Below are positions 45,132-53,197 of a stretch of 64,000 nt of DNA, piece by piece (positions within the stretch are counted from its first letter, which is position 1; each line of letters begins with the position of its first letter). The stretch is from assembly GCA_948976265.1 (NCBI GenBank), contig CARFUA010000001.1:45743-109742 (forward strand), read 5' to 3'. The notes below the pieces were generated by a model. The model made no database searches and was not told where the DNA came from. It was given only the letters and a program-made list of their open reading frames with translations. The stretch comes from an uncultured Clostridia bacterium (GTDB lineage Bacteria; Bacillota; Clostridia; TANB77; CAG-508). The position numbers and the translations under genes were made by a program.

Positions 45132-46259
45132 TTATTTTTCAGCGATAATCAATGGAACTAGCATTTCATCCACGCTAATTCCAGCATGGGCTGTTTTAAA
45201 AATATTGCCTTTTTCATCATAACGTAAACAAGTATGACCAATACTAACAGCGATATAATCAGCAAAATTATCTGTTACAATGTCATTTTTAATATGTTTG
45301 CCAAATAAGTTATATTGGATGACTTCATTTTTAGAGAATAATTTAAAATCATTCTTAAATTCTTGTAAAAATAGGTGCTCGAAAGCTTTTTTATCAACAT
45401 TGTTTTTTAATTTGATAGCACAAGCTCTGGTTTCAATAGCTGTTGTTCTAGCTAACATATCATACAATGGAGGATAATCACTCAAAGTCTTGTATTGGCA
45501 GGCAATATGTCCATGATCAGCAACAATAATCAAAAGTGAATTTTGCGGAATAGATTTATATAATTTTTCGGTCATGAAATTGATGTTCAACATTTCTTCT
45601 TTGACAATTGGGCTATTTAAGCCATTTTCATGCATTAATTTATCGGGATTATGGTAATACGCATAAATAAATTTTTTATTTGGAATATGACATAAGTCAC
45701 AGATTCTTGACTCAATTTCCTCTAATGTACAACAAGGATATTTTTCATCAAAAGGCCAAGCCCAATAAGCATCGTTTGGTGTTTGTAAATTAATCTTGTC
45801 TAGAATGTTTTCATAGTGCATTTCGGGTCGATTTTTAGTAAGCTGTTTGGCAGGAGATACAGAGTCCTTTAAAGTATTTTTAAAAATAGAAACGGTTTCA
45901 TCGTCATCTTTAAAATACATATCCCAACCTAACCAGCCATGTTCACTTGGTTCCAATCCAGTCAAAATACTAGTTGTAGCAGCCGTTGTAGTGGCTGGAA
46001 AAATAGAAGAAATATCACAAATTTTATTTTTTTGCAAAAAAGAAGTTTTGGGCAAAAAGCGGTCCAAAATACAACTACCCATACCATCATATAAAATGAG
46101 TACGATATTTTTAAAGTTTTTTTGAGAAAATATTTTATCCAATTCTACTAATGTAGAAGAATAAGGCAAACTGCCCATTTCCTTCAAAATAGAATTACTT
46201 AAATTGACCAAATTCTTGCCAGCAATTGGCCACATAATTTTGGGATTAGTTTCTAACAT
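45132..46259 (-). CDS. alkaline phosphatase superfamily / type I phosphodiesterase protein
   Basis: Metal-dependent hydrolase of the nucleotide pyrophosphatase/phosphodiesterase group. Metal and nucleophile motifs: LILYDGMGS near the N-terminus, FPATTTAATTSILTG (threonine nucleophile region), ADHGHIACQ and HAGISVDEMLVP at the end. 375 residues, no signal peptide, so probably cytoplasmic. Substrate unknown. AGGAGG-like sequence precedes the ATG. Confidence 0.85.
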   Translation of the reverse strand: MLETNPKIMWPIAGKNLVNLSNSILKEMGSLPYSSTLVELDKIFSQKNFKNIVLILYDGMGSCILDRFLPKTSFLQKNKICDISSIFPATTTAATTSILTGLEPSEHGWLGWDMYFKDDDETVSIFKNTLKDSVSPAKQLTKNRPEMHYENILDKINLQTPNDAYWAWPFDEKYPCCTLEEIESRICDLCHIPNKKFIYAYYHNPDKLMHENGLNSPIVKEEMLNINFMTEKLYKSIPQNSLLIIVADHGHIACQYKTLSDYPPLYDMLARTTAIETRACAIKLKNNVDKKAFEHLFLQEFKNDFKLFSKNEVIQYNLFGKHIKNDIVTDNFADYIAVSIGHTCLRYDEKGNIFKTAHAGISVDEMLVPLIIAEK

Positions 46260-46657
46260 ATAACCTCCATTTTTAAGTAGATTGATGAATTTAATATATC
46301 ATATATATCTTGCAAAATCAACTGTTAGGCATTTTTATTAGATAAATTTTATGTAAAATCTATTTTAAGCCAATTTGTTTAATTTTTAATGATAAATCAT
46401 AAAAAAATCAAACAAATCGATTTAAGGTATTCTTCCGAATTTTTTAGAGTCATAAAAACAGGTGCCTTGAGAAAAATAGAAATGTGTATCAAACATGTAG
46501 AAGGGCTAGAAGAGGACGAGAAATAAAAAGGACACATAATACACAAGAAAAAGGTAAAACCAAATTAGGAAGAGAAATATAAAACAGTTTTCCCACAAAA
46601 CAATTGCAAAATTTTAATAAATAAGTTATAATAAATGGTAAAAATGGAGGAAAAATA
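46260..46657. other. 398-bp gap between the phosphatase-like gene and yqeK
   Basis: Apart from a 45-codon frame at 46389-46526 and the probable yqeK promoter area near its right end, I see nothing identifiable. Confidence 0.45.
46389..46526 (+). pseudogene. possible short coding remnant
   Basis: An uninterrupted frame of 45 residues beginning MINHKKIKQIDLRYSSEF and ending HVEGLEEDEK has protein-like composition. It has no ribosome binding site and I do not recognise the family, so it may be the tail of a decayed gene or a real small protein. Confidence 0.3.
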
Positions 46658-47215
46658 ATGAAACAATATAAAGAAGTGTATGAAGTTGTAAAAGCAAGAT
46701 TAAGTGAATATAGATTACATCATTCAGAATGTGTAGCAAAACGTTGTTTGGAATTGGCAAGTATTTATCAGGTAGACAAAGAGGCTGCAAGATTAGTTGG
46801 ACTGGTACATGATATTGCCAAAGAAATGCCTGATGATGAAAAAGTAAAGTATTGCCTAGAAAATCATTTAGAAATGGACGCAATCGAAAAAGTGCATAAA
46901 GGTTTATTACATGGAAAAATTGCTGCTGATATTGCCAAAAAGGAATTTGGTTTTAGTGAAGACTTATGTTCCGCTATAAAATATCATACAACTGCAAAAG
47001 AAAATATGTCACAATTAGACAAAATCATGTATGTAGCAGACATGACAAGCGATGACAGGCAATTTCCAGATAAATCCTATGTAATTGAATTAGGGAATAA
47101 AGATTTAGATGAATGCGTAAAATATATTTTAAAATTAGGAATTAGTCAAAGAATGCAACAAAATAAAAAAATACATTTAAATTCATTAAAAGCCCTAAAC
47201 TTTTTTATGCAGTAA
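46658..47215 (+). CDS. yqeK: HD-domain nucleotide hydrolase YqeK
   Basis: HD-superfamily protein; characterised YqeK enzymes split diadenosine tetraphosphate symmetrically. 185 residues. HHSECVAKRCLELA, VGLVHDIAKE (His-Asp pair) and IKYHTTAKENMSQLDKIMYVADMTS are the family motifs. ATGGAGG precedes the ATG. The usual partners nadD and rsfS are not adjacent here. Confidence 0.92.
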   Translation: MKQYKEVYEVVKARLSEYRLHHSECVAKRCLELASIYQVDKEAARLVGLVHDIAKEMPDDEKVKYCLENHLEMDAIEKVHKGLLHGKIAADIAKKEFGFSEDLCSAIKYHTTAKENMSQLDKIMYVADMTSDDRQFPDKSYVIELGNKDLDECVKYILKLGISQRMQQNKKIHLNSLKALNFFMQ

Positions 47216-47341
47216 TCCAAAATTCCAAAAAACCAAAAAGTAAATTATAATATTAAATTTTACAAAAAAATACAAAAAATATATTCACAAAAACGAATCA
47301 AAATGGTATAATAGAACAAAGTAATGATGGGGGATGTTGAA

Positions 47342-48230
47342 ATGATTTTTAAGGATTATTATAAAATTCTAGGATTGGATACCAATCGAGTAACAATCGA
47401 TACCATAAAATTAGCTTATCGCAAACAAGCTAAAAGGTATCATCCAGATGTTAATATTGGAAATAAAAATAATGAAGAAATCTTCAAAGATATAAATGAA
47501 GCTTATCGAGTATTATCTACCTCATCAAGTAAAAGAAAATATGATAGAATGTGGAATCATCATGTTGGTAGAAAAAACAAAGCAACTTATGAAGAAAGCA
47601 AAAGAAGCAAGGATTCTTTATTTAGTGACTTTTTTAACATGTTTTTTGGTGTACTGAATGAAGTAAAAGTAGCCCAGCAACCAGAGCTTTACAAAGGCGA
47701 AAATGTTCAAACAGAAGTAAATATTTCAATCGAAGATGCTTTTAGAGGAAAAGAGCAATCCATAGCAGTAAGAACAATTGATGGAAATTTGAAAACTTTT
47801 CGAATCCAACTTCCACCAGGAATCCAAAACAATGAAAAAATTCGACTAGTAGGTCAGCGGTAAACCAGGAAAAAATGGAGGTCGAAATGGTGATTTATTA
47901 ATTCGAATCAAAATAAAAAATGACGATAAATTTAGATTAGAAGGCTATAATCTAAGAACCAATTTATATTTAACACCATGGGAAGCTGCCCTTAGTACAA
48001 AAGTAACCATAAATGGTATCAACGAAGATGTTTCTGTGTACATACCAAAGGGAATCCAAAGTGGAGATACCATCAATATTGAAGGAAGAGGCTATAAAAA
48101 CGGAAAAGGAGGCAGAGGTGACCTGATTTTAGAAACCAAAATTATGGTGCCAAAGCAATTAAGCTCAAAAGAAAAAGAGTTATTTGATGCCTTAAATAGC
48201 GCTTCTAATTTTAATCCAAGAATTTGTTAA
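47342..48230 (+). CDS. DnaJ-family (class B, CbpA-like) co-chaperone, read across a +1 frame change
   Basis: Hsp40 co-chaperone without the zinc-finger domain. J domain at residues 1-70 with YHPDVN (HPD motif); the C-terminal substrate-binding domains follow. The break is CGG at 47858-47860 (codon 173). Skipping the C reads LVGQGKPGKNGGRNGDLLI, which matches the conserved Gly-rich start of the second substrate domain, and gives 295 residues. Unshifted, it stops two codons later (47863). The ATG at 47342 has GGGGGA at good spacing, better than 47324. Confidence 0.88.
47858..47860 (+). other. candidate +1 recoding site, CGG-T, in the DnaJ-family gene
   Basis: GGT CAG is followed by C and then GGT AAA CCA GGA. 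A zero-frame TAA follows immediately after CGG, so unshifted ribosomes stop at once. Confidence 0.8.
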
Positions 48231-48235
48231 AGTTA

Positions 48236-48264
48236 TTGACATAATAATGAAATTATTATATAAT
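48236..48264 (+). promoter_or_regulatory. promoter of the 48326-51292 operon
   Basis: TTGACA at 48236-48241 and TATAAT at 48259-48264, spacer 17 bp. Confidence 0.85.
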
Positions 48265-48325
48265 AAAAAGGTAAGTTTATACATAAGAAAAGTCGCATTT
48301 AAAAATGTAATAAAGGAGAGTAAGT

Positions 48326-48862
48326 ATGGAAGAAGAAAACTTACAGGGAAAATATTTCAGTATTACTGATCCAAAGGAGGTAAACACTGTAATATATCAA
48401 GTAAACAGAACTGAAAAAGAATTTCTAGACAGAGCACCTAAATTTACAGTAGAAAGGTTAGATTTTTCAGAGCAACTTGTTGGAGAAAAAAAGAGAAAGA
48501 CATTTTTTGTTGATCATCCTGCACCAGAAGGAAATCCATTGGTGTTTTTATCATTTGGAAAAGATAAAGTTGTAGTAAACACAGGATTTTTGGATTACGA
48601 CGAAGTTAAAATCTCAAAAAAACCAATGCCAATGAAACTCTCAACCATTTATAATGAAAAAGAAACTGTTTACAGAGAGTTTGAATATACTCCAAACATG
48701 AAAAGACCTATTTCTATAATAGATCCAGAAACAACAGAAGAAGTAAAACCAACTTTGTATTTCGACGAGGAAGCAAATGAGGTAAAAGGAAAATGCACGC
48801 TAAAAGCATGCAAAAAATATTTTGCCTTTCAAATAAGTGATAGAAAAAATAGGAAGGCTTAA
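48326..48862 (+). CDS. hypothetical protein upstream of the VirD4-like gene
   Basis: Unrecognised soluble protein of 178 residues with several beta-rich stretches and no membrane segment. AAAGGAG precedes the ATG. First gene of an operon whose third member is a VirD4/TraG coupling protein, so a transfer-related accessory role is possible but only by context. Confidence 0.65.
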   Translation: MEEENLQGKYFSITDPKEVNTVIYQVNRTEKEFLDRAPKFTVERLDFSEQLVGEKKRKTFFVDHPAPEGNPLVFLSFGKDKVVVNTGFLDYDEVKISKKPMPMKLSTIYNEKETVYREFEYTPNMKRPISIIDPETTEEVKPTLYFDEEANEVKGKCTLKACKKYFAFQISDRKNRKA

Positions 48863-48875
48863 GGAGGAGAATTTT

Positions 48876-49298
48876 ATGAATCATTCCGATGCTCCAACTG
48901 GAGAAAATGGAAATAGAAAATTAGAACAATATCGACAAATGAATGTAAAAGAGGTAGCCAAGGAATCACTAGCCGAAAAATGGGCAGATTTTTTACAAGA
49001 CCAAACAATAGAAGGTCACCTTGAATATGGACAGCAATATGGCGAATTTTTAGTCTTAGATATTCCAGAGATACCAGAAAAAAACAAAGATAGCATTTTT
49101 CAAAGTGTAGAATCAAGTGTTTTAGAAATAGTTAGAGAGGATACTTTTGTAAAAGCAACAACACTTCTACCAGAAACGGAGAAAAACAAAGAAGCATTTA
49201 AGCGAGCGAGAGAAAAAGCAAAAATGCAAGGTCAAATTAGAATAGAGCGTGCCAATAAAGGAAGCAAACAATCGACACAAGAAAATACAGAGAGATAA
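48876..49298 (+). CDS. hypothetical charged protein upstream of the VirD4-like gene
   Basis: Unrecognised 140-residue hydrophilic protein with helical, charged ends. The ATG at 48876 follows AAGGAGGAG. It lies 13 bp after the previous gene and 25 bp before the coupling-protein gene, so the three are co-transcribed. Confidence 0.65.
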   Translation: MNHSDAPTGENGNRKLEQYRQMNVKEVAKESLAEKWADFLQDQTIEGHLEYGQQYGEFLVLDIPEIPEKNKDSIFQSVESSVLEIVREDTFVKATTLLPETEKNKEAFKRAREKAKMQGQIRIERANKGSKQSTQENTER

Positions 49299-49323
49299 TT
49301 TACAGAAGAAAAGGTGATAAATT

Positions 49324-51292
49324 ATGAGTTTTTTTGATAAAATAAAAGCGGCCTTTAGAAAAATAAAAACAAAATTAATTGTATATTTAGTAATTATAAT
49401 TGTAGTAGCAATTATGGGAGTGGCACCATTTAATGTATCAGTTCAAGAAGGACAAATGGCAGCAGAAGCGGGAGAAGACTTTTTCGCTGTTTTCTTTACA
49501 CAACTATTTCATAATATTCAAAAGCCATTATCTTGCTTAGGAGAATGCTTTTCATTATACTTTAGTGCTTTTATGAATACATTAAAATGGTATTTATTTG
49601 TGTGTTCGATTTTTGGGATTATAGGTTTATTGAAGGCGTTTCCAAAGCATGAATTTCAAGATATAGAAAATGGCTCTAGTGATTGGAGTGAAAATGGAGA
49701 ACAATATGCAGTTCTAAGTAAAAAAAAGGGAATTATATTAGCAGAAAAAAATTATTTGCCTGTAGATAAACGTGGTAATGTTAATGTATTAGTTGTGCGG
49801 AGGTTCTGGTGCTGGTAAATCAGCTTCTTACGTTAAGCCAAATGCCTTACAACTTTTGGGTTCTTATGTTTTTACTGACCCGAAAGGAGAATTATATGAC
49901 GATACAGCTGGCTATTTCAAATCACAAGGTTACGATATAAAAGTATTAAATTTAGTGCATCCACAAAACAGCGATGGCTACAACCCACTTCACCATATCA
50001 ACAATGAAATTGATGTTGACGTTATTGCACATACCATTGTAAAAGGACAAAGTGACGGAAGTGGTTCTGATCCATATTGGGAAGACATGGGTGAAATGTT
50101 ACTAAAAGCATTGATTTATTATTTAAAAGCAGTACGACCACCAGAAGAGCAGAATTTAGCAAGCTGTTCCGAACTAGTAAGAGCAGCCAACAATAATGGT
50201 GGTGATAACCTACTAACCAATCTAATGAATCAACTACCATATGACCATCCAGCTAGAATGAACTATAAATCCATTGAAATTGCGCCAGAAAAAACGTATG
50301 GTTCTATCTTAAGTACATTACAATCTAAATTGGGTAAGTTTGATTCAAGAGAAATTGCAGAAGTAACTTCAACAGACACGATTGATTTTACCTCCATTGC
50401 TAAAAAGAAAACAGCTGTATATGTTATTTCTTCAGATACACATACTGCTTATGATTTTCTACTAACCATATTTTTCTCGCAAATGATTCAGCAATTGTAT
50501 GATTTTGCAGATATCAATGGAGGCGCTTTGCCAATTCCTACATATTTTATATTAGATGAGTTTGCAAACATAGGTCAAATTCCAGATTTCGATAAAAAAA
50601 TATCGACTTCAAGAAGTAGAAAAATTTCTTTTAGTGTAATTCTACAAAATCTAGATCAGCTAGAGGCTGTATATAAAGAGGCGCATGAAACCATTCTAGG
50701 TAACTGTGATACGCATTTATTCTTGGGTTCTAACTCGCAAAAAACAGTAGAATATTTCTCAAAGGCATTAGGAGAAAAAACAATTACTAGAGATAGTATT
50801 AATGTAAATAAAGATAGGGATAATTGGAAAACAGGTTTAAGTCAATCTGACCAAATTATGGGAAGAGCACTTATGACACCAGATGAACTTCGCCGAATGG
50901 ATGAAGATATGTGTATCATTTATGAAAAAGGAATTAAGCCGGTTAAGGCAAATAAATATTATTATTTTAAATATCCAGAAGGAAAAATTATTAAAAAATA
51001 TAAAGTTGACCACAATGATGTTCATATTGAAAGAGGACCATGGAGAAAATATAATCCATATAATCCTTATGTAGAAGGGCAAGAAAACAAGGGTGGAAAT
51101 CCACAAACTTTAGAAAATTTAGATAATTTATTCCAAGAAGAAGATGGACTAAAATCAGATACAAATCCTGCAGGTAAGCTTCCAGTTGATTCAAACGAAA
51201 AAGAAGAAGCTAATAAAAAGGAGGAGTTGACAGATATTCAAAAAGAACTAGAAGCAAAATTTGATGAATTATTTGGGAGTTTAGAAGAATAA
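49324..51292 (+). CDS. VirD4/TraG type IV coupling protein, read across a +1 frame change
   Basis: DNA-translocase ATPase that brings substrates to a type IV secretion channel. Two N-terminal transmembrane helices (about residues 17-36 and 75-102). The Walker A loop VVGGSGAGKSASYVKPN is cut exactly at its first glycine by CGG at 49798-49800 (codon 159). Skipping the C restores it. FTDPKGELYD, FILDEFANIG (Walker B) and SFSVILQNLDQL follow in the +1 frame. The total is 655 residues. Without the shift only 164 residues are made and the ATPase domain is lost. No relaxase or VirB4 is nearby. Confidence 0.9.
49798..49800 (+). other. candidate +1 recoding site, CGG-A, inside the VirD4 Walker A loop
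   Basis: GTT GTG is followed by C and then GGA GGT TCT GGT. The +1 codon is the second residue before the essential GSGAGKS loop. Confidence 0.85.
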
Positions 51293-51334
51293 AAGTGAGG
51301 GACGTAAAAGTTATGCGTCCCTCACTTTTATTTT
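51291..51334 (+). terminator. terminator of the VirD4-like operon
   Basis: A perfect 14 bp stem, AAAAGTGAGGGACG with CGTCCCTCACTTTT, followed by ATTTT. The VirD4 stop codon is adjacent to the left arm. Confidence 0.92.
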
Positions 51335-51614
51335 GGTAGTTCCCAAAAACAAAGTGCATGTGTCAAAGGGGAATTTAATTTGCTCAAAAAGCGCTCTAAA
51401 AATCATTTTAAGAGGTTTGTTTGGTGGATTGGTATAAATTTACGCTTGAAGAAAAAAAGGTTGCTAAATGGGGCGTTTAGAATGTTGTCAGAAAAAACAT
51501 TTTTCTGAGACCAACTGATTTTATGACTATAGGAAGCTGTAAGACTGATTTAGACAGCGATTTCTGTGGTTTTTAGTCATTTATCATTAAAAACAGAAAA
51601 ATAGCTTAGAATTC
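51335..51614. other. non-coding interval with nested inverted repeats
   Basis: No gene found. It holds a hairpin at 51484-51515 (GTTGTCAGAAAAA with TTTTTCTGAGACCAAC) and a larger nested element at 51523-51580 (ATGACTA with TAGTCAT outside; GCTGT with ACAGC inside). It could specify a structured RNA of unknown class. Confidence 0.45.
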
Positions 51615-51618
51615 ATAA

Positions 51619-51656
51619 AAAAGAGGGACGCATCGTTGGCGTCCCCCTTTTATGCT
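51619..51656 (-). terminator. terminator of the 51650 gene
   Basis: AAAAGAGGGACGC and GCGTCCCCCTTTT form a stem with one mismatch. The stop codon of the minus-strand gene (51650-51652) is within the hairpin. The sequence resembles the VirD4 operon terminator. Confidence 0.8.
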
Positions 51657-51949
51657 ACTATTTCATTGATGAAGATATCAAGTTCTTCGCAAGAATCTTC
51701 CAAATGTAAATCGTTGATAATTTCCCAAAAAAGATAAATTTTTTCAGTGCGCAACGAGAAGAATGTTTCCGCATTTGTGAGGCAGGAGATGTCTTTGTAG
51801 TATTCCTGTTTGTCTAAGACAAGGCATTTCTCTGCGCGTATCTGAAAATCCCCTACACGTGCCCATAAATTGTGGCTTTTTTGAAAAATATCTACTAAAA
51901 TTTCCCGATTCTGAAAATCCAACTTAAGTTGTAATTTGTATTCTATCAA
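51650..51949 (-). CDS. hypothetical small protein (atypical codon usage)
   Basis: Unrecognised soluble protein of about 99 residues with an acidic C-terminus. AGGAGG (minus strand, 51964-51959) has 9 nt spacing to the TTG at 51949; a GTG at 51958 abuts the binding site and is less likely. One in-frame CGG (minus strand, 51905-51907) codes for Arg. Like the other atypical genes it is solitary with its own terminator. Confidence 0.55.
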   Translation of the reverse strand: MIEYKLQLKLDFQNREILVDIFQKSHNLWARVGDFQIRAEKCLVLDKQEYYKDISCLTNAETFFSLRTEKIYLFWEIINDLHLEDSCEELDIFINEIVA

Positions 51950-52054
51950 TGATAGCACCTCCTAAAAATATTTGTAAAAATTATATCACAAGTAAACCAT
52001 AATTGCAAGAGATTTATATGAATTTAATTACCGAACAAATTTTTTGTATTTTTA

Positions 52055-52083
52055 TTGACTCTCGAATGGATTTATGATAGAAT
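52055..52083 (+). promoter_or_regulatory. promoter of the exonuclease-ATPase operon
   Basis: TTGACT at 52055-52060 and TAGAAT at 52078-52083, spacer 17 bp. Confidence 0.6.
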
Positions 52084-52110
52084 CAAAATCTAATCAAAAG
52101 GAGTGATTTT

Positions 52111-53182
52111 ATGAAATTTGTTCATATTGCAGATATGCATTTTGATAGTCCTTTTACAGGACTAAATGTGGTGGATAATTTAGGAGACATTAGGAGACTG
52201 GAGCAAAGAGAGGTTTTTCGAAAAATAATAGATTATATCCAAAAAAACGCAATTGACTATTTGTTGATAGCAGGAGATTTATACGAGCAACAATATATTA
52301 GAAAATCCACCATAGAATTTATAAATAATCAATTTGAAACAATCAAAAACACGAAAATATTTATAGCACCGGGAAATCATGATCCGTATGTTAAAAATTC
52401 TTATTATGATAGTTTTCAATGGAGTCAAAATGTACACATTTGCAAACATGAATTGGAACGAATAGAAGAACCGGAAGTTGACATTTATGTAACCGCTTTT
52501 ACGAATTTTTTTCAGAATGAGTCGCCCATTGAAAAAATGGAAATAAAGAATGCCAACAAGTGCAACTTATTGCTAACACATTGCGATTTAAACGGTAGAA
52601 AAGACCAAAATCGGTTTTGCTTATCATCCAATATCAGAATCTCAATTGAGTGCTTTAGCGTTTGATTATGTGGCAATGGGACATATTCATAAACCAAGTA
52701 TTACTCAAAGTGGGAAAATGGTCTATCCTGGGTCACCAATTTCTTTTGGATTTGATGAAATGGGAGAACATGGAATGAGGGTTGGAGAGGTCACGAAGCA
52801 AAGCTTGCAGACCGAATTTGTTAAACTTGATGAAAGACAATTTGAGAAACGAGAATTATCAGTAAATAATTTGCTAATACAGGAAGATTTGGTGGAAACA
52901 ATAGAAAATTTGGAATTGAAAAGAAATCATATGTATGAAATAGTTTTGGTGGGAAATCGACAATTTGAGATGAATCCAAGAGAAATTTTAAAACTAATTC
53001 CAACCCCTAATATTTTAAAAATAAAAGATAGTACAAAAATGGCTTATAATATAGAAGAAATTGCAAAAGAGAATAATTTGAGGGGAATTTTTGTAAGAGA
53101 AGTTATAAAAAAATACCAGAATGGAGATTATTCAGAAGAGCAAATCCAAAAGGCAATTGAACTTGGCTTAGAAGCGATGTAA
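52111..53182 (+). CDS. SbcD/Mre11-like DNA repair exonuclease, read across a +1 frame change
   Basis: Metallophosphoesterase nuclease of the SbcD/Mre11/YhaO group, paired with the SbcC-like ATPase encoded next. Metal motifs HIADMHFDSPF, AGDLYEQ and PGNHDPY are in the first frame. GHIHKP and the rest are in the +1 frame. The break is CGG at 52612-52614 (codon 168). Skipping its C gives DQNGFAYHPISESQLSALAF and a 356-residue protein. Unshifted translation ends at 52665, before the last metal motif. Confidence 0.9.
52612..52614 (+). other. candidate +1 recoding site, CGG-T, in the SbcD-like gene
   Basis: CAA AAT is followed by C and then GGT TTT GCT TAT CAT. The +1 codon is glycine. Confidence 0.8.
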
Positions 53183-53197
53183 TTTGGAAAGGAGGAT

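Noticed and set aside
51335..51614. 6S RNA, tmRNA or RNase P RNA in the gap after the VirD4-like gene
   Set aside because: The hairpins do not match the conserved cores of these RNAs as far as I can tell by eye; left as an unclassified structured region.
2908..51949. Atypical genes as assembly contamination
   Set aside because: They are embedded singly between core genes at six separate places with seamless promoters and terminators, which binning or chimeric contigs would not easily produce.
3756..52614. The seven frame breaks as random sequencing or assembly errors
   Set aside because: Random indels would favour homopolymers and fall in any context and phase. All seven here are a C placed before an in-frame GGN glycine codon, none lies in other phases. 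A systematic artefact cannot be fully excluded without reads, so it is kept as the main alternative.
3756..52614. CGG reassigned to another amino acid, as reported for some bacteria
   Set aside because: A three-base reassignment would leave the downstream zero frame unchanged, but in all seven genes the downstream homology continues only in the +1 frame.
3756..52614. Seven decaying pseudogenes
   Set aside because: Each gene has just one lesion of the same type, keeps all motifs on both sides, and several (recR, the helicase loader, nuclease with intact partner) are expected to be needed.
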